Positions 22,095-30,079 of a stretch of DNA of 30,079 bases are shown piece by piece. A model generated the notes under the pieces. It worked only from the letters and a program-made list of their open reading frames with translations, had not been told where the DNA came from and ran no database searches. Both the position numbers and the translations under genes were made by a program. Every line of letters begins with the position of its first letter. The first letter of the stretch is position 1. The DNA is from Deinococcus murrayi DSM 11303 (GTDB taxonomy: Bacteria; Deinococcota; Deinococci; Deinococcales; Deinococcaceae). Where the stretch lies: the NCBI RefSeq assembly GCF_000482805.1, contig NZ_AXWT01000018.1, positions 81,175 to 111,253 of the forward strand. The letters are read 5' to 3'.

Positions 22095-22981
22095 CTTGCT
22101 CCCTCCGGCAGTCCAAACAGCCCGCTGGGCCGCACCAGCAGCACCAGCGCCATCAGAATGAAGACCAGCGTGTTGGCGATGGGCGGGTACAACGCCGCGC
22201 CGATGGCCGCCAGCACGCCCACGGCAAAGCCCGTGACCACGCTGCCCAGGATGCTGCCCATCCCCCCAATCACCACCACCGCAAAGGTCGTGATGATAAG
22301 TTCGGCCCCCATATACGGCTCGACCGAATAGATGGGCGCGGCGAGAACCCCCGCCAGCCCTGCGAGGCCTACCCCCACCCCAAAGACGCCCGTCACCCAC
22401 TTGCTCACGTCAATCCCAAAGGCCCGCGTGACCATGGGGTTTTCGGTGCTCGCCCGGATGATGGCTCCCACCCGCGTCTTCTCAATCACGAACCAGGTGA
22501 CCAGGCAGATGAGCAGACTCAGGCCAATCACGAACAGGCGGTATTTGGGAAAGACCACGAAGCCCAGGTTGACCACTCCCGACAGCGCCGGGGGCGGCGT
22601 GTAGGGGGCGCTAGACACCGCGTACTGCGAGAGCATGACCTGTTTGACGAGGTCCTGGGTGAGCAGTGTCAGCCCAAAGGTCAGCAGCAGGTTGTAGCTC
22701 GGCTCCAGCCCGTAGAGCCGCGAGAGCAGCCCCCGCTCCAGGGCCATCCCGATGAGCGCCACGACGAGCGGGGCGATAATCAACGAGGGCCAGAAGCCCA
22801 GCCCAAAGGCCTGCCCCAGGGCAAAGGCCGTGAACGCTCCCAGCATGTACAGCGCCCCGTGCATGAAGTTCACGATGCGCAGCATCCCGAAAATCACCGC
22901 GAGGCCGAGGGACAACAGCGCATAAAAGGCACCGTTCACCAGCCCGTTGAACACCTGAATCAGCAGCAGTTGTGTGTTCAT
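22091..22981 (-). CDS. livH: Branched-chain amino-acid-type ABC permease LivH
   Basis: The partner permease of LivM, 296 residues with about eight helices. Characteristic stretches are QVFNGLVNGAFYALLSLGLAVIFGMLRIVNFMHGALYMLGAF at the N-terminus (beginning with ATG at 22981), TRVGAIIRASTENPMVTRAFGIDV (coupling loop) and VVVIGGMGSILGSVVTGF. No good Shine-Dalgarno site precedes it; the 87 bases upstream hold an octad repeat instead, so translation may depend on readthrough from livJ or on a start site I could not see. The stop overlaps the livM GTG. Confidence 0.93.
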
Positions 22982-23003
22982 TCGTTATGTCCAGGAGGCG
23001 AGG

Positions 23004-23065
23004 GGCCGAACAGCCGAGGGGTCGAGGTAGAGTCTCGACCTCCCGACTTCTCGACCTCTAGACCC
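23004..23065. repeat. Octad inverted-arm repeat between livJ and livH
   Basis: Read on the minus strand the right arm is GGTCTAGA, GGTCGAGA, AGTCGGGA, GGTCGAGA, a period of 8. The left arm reads on the plus strand GGCCGAAC, AGCCGAGG, GGTCGAGG, TAGAG. The centre forms a perfect 7-bp stem, GGTCGAG (23020-23026) with CTCGACC (23034-23040). The layout resembles the heptad elements but the unit length and sequence differ. Confidence 0.75.
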
Positions 23066-23068
23066 TTC

Positions 23069-24292
<1,224 letters not shown>

Positions 24293-24320
24293 GGCATTCC
24301 TCCAAAGGGGAAGAGTGTGC

Positions 24321-24358
24321 ACTGGAAGCTGGTCGCTGGCGGCTGGAAGCTGGCCGCT
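24321..24358. repeat. AGCNNCC heptad array, single arm (locus E)
   Basis: On the minus strand it reads AGCGGCC, AGCTTCC, AGCCGCC, AGCGACC, AGCTTCC, AGT, directly after the livF stop codon. No inverse arm is present, unlike loci A-D. It lies between livF and livJ, upstream of the livJ ribosome site. Confidence 0.75.
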
Positions 24359-25099
24359 TTAGACGCTGAGGTAACGGAGCAGGTCGGCCCGGCGGTCTTC
24401 CACCTCGTGCCGGGCGACTTCGTCGACGACCTCGCCGTCGACGAGCACGTAGTGACGATCGGCGAGCCGGGCCGCGAACTTGAGGTTCTGCTCGACCAGA
24501 ATCACGCTTAGGCCCTCGCCGCGCAGCTCCTGGAGCATGTCGCCGATGGCCTGCACGATGACGGGCGCGAGACCCTCGCTGGGTTCGTCGAGCAGCAGCA
24601 GCCGCGGATGAGTGCGCAGCACCCGCACGATGGCGAGCATCTGCTGTTCGCCGCCCGAAAGCTTGGAACCGGGGTGGTGCCCACGCTCGCGCAGCACCGG
24701 AAAAGCCTGATACGCCCGCTCCAGGCTCCAGCCGCCGGGCCGGGCAGGGGGCAACTCCAGGTTCTCGCGCACGGTCAGGGTGGACAGAATGGCCCGCTCC
24801 TCCGGCACCCAGGCGAGGCCCCGCGCGGCCACGCGGTTGCTGGAAAGCCGGGTGAGGTCCTGGCCGTCCAAGAGAATCTGCCCGGTGCGGCTCCTGAGCA
24901 CGCCCATGATGCTCTTGAGGGTCGTGGTTTTGCCCGCTCCATTGCGCCCAATCAGGCTGACGACCTCGCCAGGGTTCACGTGCAGGTTGACCCCGTGCAG
25001 GACGTGGCTTTGGCCGTAGTAGGCGTTGAGGTCGCGGACTTCGAGCAGTGGCCTGCCGGGAACGGGCACCGGGGCGGCCAGGGGCGCGGGGGTGCTCAT
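24359..25099 (-). CDS. livF: ABC transporter ATPase LivF
   Basis: The second ATPase of the importer, 246 residues. It begins with a Pro/Ala-rich extension of about 17 residues, then LLEVRDLNAYYGQSHVLHGV. Walker A is LIGRNGAGKTTT, the Q-loop region is WVPEERAILSTLTVREN (typical LivF VPE.R.iF..LTV.EN), the signature is LSGGEQQML, and Walker B is LLLLDEPSEGLAP, followed by ILVEQNLKFA with the switch region. The ATG overlaps the livG TGA. The TAA stop abuts heptad array E. Confidence 0.95.
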   Translation of the reverse strand: MSTPAPLAAPVPVPGRPLLEVRDLNAYYGQSHVLHGVNLHVNPGEVVSLIGRNGAGKTTTLKSIMGVLRSRTGQILLDGQDLTRLSSNRVAARGLAWVPEERAILSTLTVRENLELPPARPGGWSLERAYQAFPVLRERGHHPGSKLSGGEQQMLAIVRVLRTHPRLLLLDEPSEGLAPVIVQAIGDMLQELRGEGLSVILVEQNLKFAARLADRHYVLVDGEVVDEVARHEVEDRRADLLRYLSV

Positions 25100-25890
25100 G
25101 CGTGCGCCTCCTCGCCCAGGTAGGCTTCGATGACGCGGGGGTCGCGCCGCACGTCGTCGTAGCGCCCGCTGGCGATGACCTGGCCGTATTGCAGCACCGT
25201 GATGCGGTCGGCGAGTTCGGCCACTACGCTCATGTTGTGTTCGACGAGGACCACTGTGCGGCCCCGTGCCACCTCGCGCACGAGCGCAATCACGCGGGCA
25301 ACCCCCTCCGACCCCATCCCGGAGGTCGGCTCGTCGAGCAGCAGCACCCGCGGTTCCTGGGTCAGCGAGATGCCGATTTCCAATTGCCGCTTCTCGCCGT
25401 GGCTGAGGTCGGCAGCGAGCCGCCCCTGCGCCGCGCTCAGGCCCACCCGCTCTAGAATCTCGTCAGCGCGGGGACCGAGGGCTTCGAGACGCGAGAGGGG
25501 CGTCCAGAACTGCCCTGGCAGGGGTGTGGGCGACCCCAACGCGACGAGCACGTTGTCCCGCACGGTCAGGCTGGGAAAGACCGAACTAATCTGAAACGAG
25601 CGCGACAGCCCTCGCCGCACGATGGCGTAGGGCGGCAGCGTGTCGATGCGCTCACCGAACAGCAGCACCTCTCCGCTCGTGGGCCGCAGGAAGCCCGACA
25701 GCAGGTGAAAGAGCGTGGTCTTGCCCGCCCCGTTCGGGCCGATAATGGCGTGAATCTCGCCCTCACGAATCTGGAGATTGACCCCGTTGGTGGCGCGAAA
25801 CCCCCGGAAGTCCTTGACGAGCGCCCGCGCTTCGAGGGCCGTGGCCGTGACGGGGCTGGGGGTCGGCGAGCTGGCGTCGGCCACCGTCAT
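25096..25890 (-). CDS. livG: ABC transporter ATPase LivG
   Basis: The first ATPase of the importer, 264 residues. ALVKDFRGFRATNGVNLQIREGEIHAIIGPNGAGKTTLFHLLSG contains the A-loop and Walker A; RRGLSRSFQISSVFPSLTVRDNVLVAL is the LivG Q-loop region; LSHGEKRQLEIGISL is the signature; LLLDEPTSGMG is Walker B; VLVEHNM is the H-loop. The C-terminus RRDPRVIEAYLGEEAHA is the LivG hallmark. No Shine-Dalgarno site lies directly before the ATG; instead a short leader ORF with its own good site ends on the start codon (ATGA overlap). TAGAAT at 25958-25963 may be the operon's -10 box. Confidence 0.95.
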   Translation of the reverse strand: MTVADASSPTPSPVTATALEARALVKDFRGFRATNGVNLQIREGEIHAIIGPNGAGKTTLFHLLSGFLRPTSGEVLLFGERIDTLPPYAIVRRGLSRSFQISSVFPSLTVRDNVLVALGSPTPLPGQFWTPLSRLEALGPRADEILERVGLSAAQGRLAADLSHGEKRQLEIGISLTQEPRVLLLDEPTSGMGSEGVARVIALVREVARGRTVVLVEHNMSVVAELADRITVLQYGQVIASGRYDDVRRDPRVIEAYLGEEAHA

Positions 25891-25919
25891 GGGACGGTGC
25901 CGGATGCGGACTGAGGCAT
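25887..25919 (-). CDS. Possible 10-codon leader ORF coupled to livG
   Basis: On the minus strand, ATG at 25919 opens a frame of ten codons (MPQSASGTVP) whose TGA overlaps the livG ATG. AGGAGG at 25928-25933 stands 8 bases before this ATG, the best ribosome site in the region, whereas livG has none of its own. This predicts that ribosomes load on the leader and re-initiate at livG. The peptide has no obvious amino-acid run, so attenuation by a specific amino acid is not suggested. Too short to confirm from one sequence. Confidence 0.45.
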   Translation of the reverse strand: MPQSASGTVP

Positions 25920-25957
25920 CCTCTCTCCCTCCTGTTCAAGATTGTGGTACGGGAGGG

Positions 25958-25963
25958 ATTCTA
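25958..25963 (-). promoter_or_regulatory. Candidate -10 box of the liv operon
   Basis: TAGAAT on the minus strand would start transcription near 25951, giving a leader of about 60 bases that contains the Shine-Dalgarno site and leader ORF before livG. No convincing -35 box. Confidence 0.4.
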
Positions 25964-25974
25964 CAGCACTCGCG

Positions 25975-26595
25975 TTACGGCTGCGTCACGGGGGGAGTTT
26001 CCCGGCGCAGGGGCACCACCGGCCCCATGTTCGCGGGCGTGTGGCCCCGCACCCCCTCCAGCAGGGCGGCCATCTGCCGAAAGTCGGCGTCGATATCCCC
26101 GGTGGGGGTCACGTAGGCCACCACGCCCACCCGCTTGCGCCCCCAGTCGAGCACCGTCACCCCGATGGGCACGCCCGCCTTTAGGGCCATGTAGTAAAAG
26201 CCCGTCTTCCAGCCCTCGGTGCGGCTGCGGGTGCCTTCGGGGGCGACGGCGACCATGATTTCGGCTTCGCGGCGAATGACCTCGACCACCCCGTCGACGA
26301 AGTTGCCCCCAGTGCGGCGGCGGTCGACGGGAAGGCCACCCCAGGCCCGCAGCAGCCACCCCAGCGGGGGCCGGAACAGCTCGCGTTTGGCCACCCAGTG
26401 CGCTGGGGTGCGGGTGGCCCAGCGCCAGGCGATGCCCGGCCAGAAATCCGCATTGGAGGTGTGGGGCGCGACCGCCGCCACGAACTTCGGTCCCGGCGGG
26501 GGCGCCAGCACGGGGGTCCATCCGGTCAGCCGCAGGGCGAGCGTGGCGAGGCGCGAAACGGGGGTGGGCGGGCGGTTCATCCAGGTGACGGGCAC
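25975..26595 (-). CDS. PlsC-like 1-acylglycerol-3-phosphate acyltransferase family protein
   Basis: A 206-residue acyltransferase of the PlsC superfamily. Motif I is PHTSNADFW (His45-X4-Asp50), motif II lies around the GGLPVDRRRTGG segment and motif III is PEGTRSRTEGWKTGFYYMA (119 onward). VPIGVTVLDWGRKRVGV forms the motif IV region. The length and the PHTSNxDF variant resemble a small soluble or peripheral subgroup rather than the housekeeping PlsC, so the acyl acceptor is not certain. The GTG start at 26595 lies 6 bases after TAGACT; that box overlaps the thyX stop codon, so the gene is packed against thyX. Confidence 0.82.
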   Translation of the reverse strand: MPVTWMNRPPTPVSRLATLALRLTGWTPVLAPPPGPKFVAAVAPHTSNADFWPGIAWRWATRTPAHWVAKRELFRPPLGWLLRAWGGLPVDRRRTGGNFVDGVVEVIRREAEIMVAVAPEGTRSRTEGWKTGFYYMALKAGVPIGVTVLDWGRKRVGVVAYVTPTGDIDADFRQMAALLEGVRGHTPANMGPVVPLRRETPPVTQP

Positions 26596-26604
26596 CGGGA
26601 GAGT

Positions 26605-27309
<705 letters not shown>

Positions 27310-27344
27310 CGGGGGTCAGCTTAGCGCCGGTCAGGGCCGGGACT

Positions 27345-27678
27345 TCACGGCACGTCCAGCTTCATGAGCAGCACCTCGCCCCAAGGCGTCTCCAGGCGCG
27401 TCAGGGGCGTGAAGCCCGCCTTCGCGGAGGCCCGCAGCGCTCGCCCGTCGTTGGGGTGGGGGTCAATCAAAATCCGGCGCAGGGCAGGGCGTTCGCTTTT
27501 CAGGATTTCCAGGAAGGCACGGATGACCGCTGGCCCCAGCCCCCGCCCGGTCAACTCGGCCTCCCCGCTGAGCAGGTCTCCCCCCCACGTCTCGCCCTCG
27601 CCGTCGTTCCAAAAGGCGCGGACATGCGGTTCTTGCAGCCAGCGCGTGAGCAGCGGCAGGTGGGCTTCGGTCAGGGCT

Positions 27679-27695
<17 letters not shown>
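27345..27695 (-). CDS. Shortened GNAT-family acetyltransferase
   Basis: A 116-residue GNAT-like protein. The N-terminus (FEALTEAHLPLLTRWLQEPH then VRAFW) and the acetyl-CoA loop (GEAELTGRGLGPAVIRAFLEIL) are those of the AAC(6')-like group, and the C-terminal half (IDPHPNDGRALRASAKAGF) is well preserved. The central strands are missing: VRAFWNDGEGETW runs straight into GGDLLSGEAEL, whereas relatives have about 40-50 residues there. Either an internal in-frame deletion has occurred or this is a degenerate gene. Its start lies 17 bases inside the end of the EVE gene, so it is probably cotranscribed with it. Enzymatic activity is doubtful. Confidence 0.6.
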
Positions 27696-28149
<454 letters not shown>

Positions 28150-28212
28150 GTCGGCGGGTAAGTTAGCGCCCCGTCCGTACCCCTCGCCACCCTGCCCCGG
28201 CGCGGGACGCTC

Positions 28213-28218
28213 TAGCAT
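28213..28218 (+). promoter_or_regulatory. -10 box of the HtrA-like gene
   Basis: TAGCAT, 6 bases before a GTG start at 28225, consistent with a leaderless GTG-initiated message. Confidence 0.45.
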
Positions 28219-28224
28219 GGGGGC

Positions 28225-29310
28225 GTGCGTCCCCTGCCCTGGCTTCCCGTGCTGCTGCTGCTCGCGCTAGCGGCCTACCTGCTGCCGGAGTGGTCGCCCC
28301 GGCTGGGGACCGGGCCGCAAACGCCCCCCGCCGTCTCGCAGTCTCTGCCCGGCGAGCTGCCGCCCAACGCGAGCGACCTTTTCGAGGCCACCCGCCCGGC
28401 GGTCGTGCAGGTCGAGAGCCTGAACACCCGCACCCGCGAGGCGGGACTGGGCACGGGCTTTTTCATCTCGGAGGGCGGGCAGGTCATGACCGCCTACCAC
28501 GTCGTCTCGACCGGGCAACTCTTCCGCATCCGCACGCTGGAGGGCCGCCGCTACCGCGCCCGCGTGACCGCCTACGACGCGGCGGCGGATGTAGCGCTGA
28601 TGCAGGTGGAGGGGCGCACGCCCGGCTTTCCCTTCCTGCCGCTCGCGGGGGCCGAGCCACGGGTGGGGCAGGAGGTGCTCGCCATCGGCAACAGCGGCGG
28701 CGACTTCCTGCAACCGCGCCGGGGGGTGCTGCTGCGGCTGGGGGCCGAGGCGGGGCACGCCGACTTTCCGCAGGGCACCCTGGAGATGAACGCTCCCCTC
28801 GCGCCCGGCGACAGCGGCGGCCCCATCCTCGACGGCACCGGGTCGGTCATCGGGGTCGTGAGCTTTATCCGCATCGACGAGAGCAACCAGACGCGGGCCT
28901 CCTACGCGGTGCCGGTGACGGTGGACAGTCCGCTGGTCCGCTCGCTCCTGGCTGGAGAGCAAAGGGACGTCCCCGTCATCGGGCTGAACCTCGACCCCGT
29001 CCACAGCGGCCTCACTGACCCCCCCGGTGCCGTCATCGCCCGCGTAGTCCGCGGCAGCCCGGCGGAGGCAGCGGGCCTGCGCGGTGCCCGCTTCGACGCG
29101 CAGGGCAACCTGCTGGACCTCGGCGACGTGATTCTCAGCGTCAATGGTCGCCGCGTGCGGGACGCCAACGACTTTATCCGCACCGTGCGGGGCGGGGCCG
29201 CCATCGGCGACACCATTCGGGTGGGCTACATCCGGGACGGGGAGGAACGCGAGGCCACCATCACCCTGGTGGGGGCGCGGTCGCTCACCGACCTCTACGG
29301 CGAGGAGTAG
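28225..29310 (+). CDS. HtrA/DegP-like serine protease with one PDZ domain
   Basis: An envelope quality-control protease, 361 residues. Residues 5-20 (PWLPVLLLLALAAYLL) form a signal anchor or uncleaved signal. The trypsin-like domain has the full triad: His92 (TAYHVV), Asp122 (YDAAADVALMQV) and Ser197 (APGDSGGPIL). A single C-terminal PDZ domain covers about 250-350 (GAVIARVVRGSPAEAAGLRGA; LGDVILSVNGRRV; IRVGYIRDGEE). One PDZ domain matches DegS/HtrA2-like architecture rather than DegP. The GTG start is chosen from TAGCAT 6 bases upstream and from the immediate hydrophobic segment. It is divergent from the EVE gene. Confidence 0.92.
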   Translation: MRPLPWLPVLLLLALAAYLLPEWSPRLGTGPQTPPAVSQSLPGELPPNASDLFEATRPAVVQVESLNTRTREAGLGTGFFISEGGQVMTAYHVVSTGQLFRIRTLEGRRYRARVTAYDAAADVALMQVEGRTPGFPFLPLAGAEPRVGQEVLAIGNSGGDFLQPRRGVLLRLGAEAGHADFPQGTLEMNAPLAPGDSGGPILDGTGSVIGVVSFIRIDESNQTRASYAVPVTVDSPLVRSLLAGEQRDVPVIGLNLDPVHSGLTDPPGAVIARVVRGSPAEAAGLRGARFDAQGNLLDLGDVILSVNGRRVRDANDFIRTVRGGAAIGDTIRVGYIRDGEEREATITLVGARSLTDLYGEE

Positions 29311-29380
29311 AACAGCTCTTCGGGGCCGAGCATGAACCCCCCATCACCGTTCGCTCGCCGGGCGCTTCACCTGCCCGGTG

Positions 29381-29386
29381 CAGACT
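29381..29386 (+). promoter_or_regulatory. Possible -10 box of the 71-residue protein gene
   Basis: CAGACT, 7 bases before the ATG at 29394. It departs from TAnnnT at the first base, so it is a weaker match than the others. Confidence 0.3.
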
Positions 29387-29393
29387 GATTCCC

Positions 29394-29609
29394 ATGTCGC
29401 GTGCCTTTATCAAGGAAGACGGCGGCGAGCGCTGGACGCCGCCCCCCGCGCCCCGCGCCTACCGCGTGTTGTGGCGGGGTCCCGGCGGGCCGGAAGTCGT
29501 GTACGAGACCGACGACCTCCTGACCGCCCTGCACTGGCTTGCCTCCCGTGAACGCCCCGGCTTCGAGCTGCGGGACCGGGCGGGGGCTTTGCTGGCGACG
29601 GCGGCGTAG
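29394..29609 (+). CDS. Small conserved-looking hypothetical protein
   Basis: A 71-residue soluble protein with no family I recognise. It has a polar N-terminus (SRAFIKEDGGERWTPPP), a strand-like stretch RAYRVLWRGPGGPEVVYET, a helix DDLLTALHWLASRE and a final strand FELRDRAGALLATAA, compatible with a small alpha/beta fold. No cysteine and no membrane segment. It stands alone after the HtrA-like gene and is followed by a strong intrinsic terminator. Confidence 0.65.
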   Translation: MSRAFIKEDGGERWTPPPAPRAYRVLWRGPGGPEVVYETDDLLTALHWLASRERPGFELRDRAGALLATAA

Positions 29610-29610
29610 G

Positions 29611-29725
29611 GCGTGTGGCTTGTCGCTTGTGGCTTGTAGAGGAAGGTGGGAGGCGCAAACAACGTCTCCCACCTTCTTTGGCTTTTTTCCACGAGCCACT
29701 GGCCACACGCCACAAGCTCCTCTAC
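29611..29725. repeat. TTGTGGC-type heptad inverted-arm repeat (locus F)
   Basis: The left arm (29611-29642) reads GTGTGGC, TTGTCGC, TTGTGGC, TTGTAGA. The right arm (29689-29725) reads on the minus strand GTAGAGGAG followed by CTTGTGGC, GTGTGGC, CAGTGGC, TCGTGG. The period is again 7 and the arms are inverted around a terminator, but the unit is unrelated to AGCNNCC. Confidence 0.75.
29643..29688 (+). terminator. Intrinsic terminator after the 71-residue protein gene
   Basis: AAGGTGGGAG (29643-29652) pairs perfectly over 10 bp with CTCCCACCTT (29666-29675), 13-base loop, followed by CTTTGGCTTTTTT. This is a clear intrinsic terminator on the plus strand. Confidence 0.85.
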
Positions 29726-29802
29726 CACTCCCCTTCCAGCGTCAGCCGCCCCGTGGTGGTGTTCACCTGCTGACTACCCTTCAAAACGCGGCATGAGAGT
29801 CG
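29722..29802 (-). pseudogene. Possible 3' tail of a gene cut by the IS element
   Basis: On the minus strand a frame ending in TAG at 29722-29724 reads VNTTTGRLTLEGEW at its C-terminus, which looks like real secreted or envelope protein sequence (beta-strand pattern). Upstream it runs into the 3' end of the transposase gene and meets a stop at 29803-29805, so only a tail of a dozen or so residues could be host-derived. The exact insertion point cannot be set because the terminal inverted repeat is not visible. It may equally be non-coding IS end sequence. Confidence 0.3.
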
Positions 29803-30079
29803 TCAGGGTACGCCAGGACGACGGGGATGGGTGCAGCAGCAGGTCTTGGAGATGGTCGAGGCCAAGCCGGAACACGGACACCGCACGGTGTCCGTGTTTC
29901 TTGATCTGTACGTCCTTCTTGTTTGCCAGCAGCTCCCCAGTCACGCAGGCCCAGATGAACGCCACGCTGACCACCGTCAATAGGGTGGACACCCGCTCCG
30001 CGCGGGTCAGGCCCGTGTCCTCCAGGTTGAAGCCCCTGGTTTTCAAGGCAGAGTGCAGATTCTCTGCCTGCCAGCGCCC
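29774..30079 (-). mobile_element. IS4-type transposase, C-terminal part, continues off the window
   Basis: The frame is open to the last base of the window, giving 101 residues of the C-terminus. It begins GRWQAENLHSALKTRGFNLE, which matches the IS4-family region around the catalytic glutamate (here the Glu in WQAEN) and the LKTRGF block, then TGLTRAERVSTLL and a hydrophobic helix. HGHRAVSVFRLGLDHLQDLL is another common IS4 segment. The catalytic aspartates and the 5' part lie outside. No terminal inverted repeat or target duplication can be identified with one end only. Confidence 0.85.

Noticed and set aside
25891..25974. Riboswitch or amino-acid attenuator before livG
   Set aside because: The leader is only about 60 bases, and the leader peptide has no run of Leu, Ile or Val codons and no competing hairpins.

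Overview
The window is very GC-rich, gene-dense bacterial chromosome, most likely from a Deinococcus species. The signs are a caa3-type cytochrome oxidase with fused subunits I+III and a haem-c-tailed subunit II, ThyX-type thymidylate synthase, Deinococcus-like small proteins, and many start codons lying only 6-8 bases after a TAnnnT -10 box (leaderless transcription). The genus call is an inference from gene content and style, not from a database match.

Layout. 1-1574 (+): folate operon folP (5' end cut off by the window edge), folB and folK, joined by ATGA overlaps. 1623-2797: three small proteins (an anchored protein, a TPR-like protein and a two-helix membrane protein). 2864-5029 (-): polynucleotide phosphorylase, divergent from a stand-alone molybdopterin oxidoreductase (5134-7173 +). 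7265-9571 (+): membrane GGDEF-EAL protein, convergent with a cysteine-less ArsC/Spx-like protein (9579-9935 -). 10034-11032 (-): ruvB. 11085-17762 (-): respiratory block reading ctaA, ctaB, ctaC (CuA + haem c), ctaDE fusion, then a Sco copper chaperone. 17900-19099 (+): D-lyxose isomerase and a DUF420/CtaM-like membrane protein, probably another oxidase assembly factor. 19183-21116 (+): panB and a second GGDEF protein. 21141-25890 (-): complete branched-chain amino-acid-type ABC importer in the order livG-livF-livJ-livH-livM, with a possible 10-codon leader ORF before livG. 25975-28149 (-): PlsC-like acyltransferase, thyX, a shortened GNAT protein and an EVE-domain protein. 28225-29609 (+): HtrA-like protease and a 71-residue protein. 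29774-30079 (-): 3' end of an IS4-type transposase running off the window, next to what may be the broken tail of a host gene.

The most unusual structure lies between genes. Five intergenic gaps carry runs of a degenerate heptad AGCNNCC, mostly as two inverted arms around a spacer or terminator hairpin. Two further gaps have the same architecture built from unrelated units (a TTGTGGC-type heptad and a GGTCGAGA-type octad). What is conserved appears to be the period and the inverted layout rather than the sequence. In two cases the arm runs into the -10 box of the next gene, and two of these repeats bracket livJ inside its operon. No RNA genes, CRISPR arrays or origins were seen. No stretch over 300 bases lacks a gene; the longest gaps are 15625-15840 and 29610-29773.
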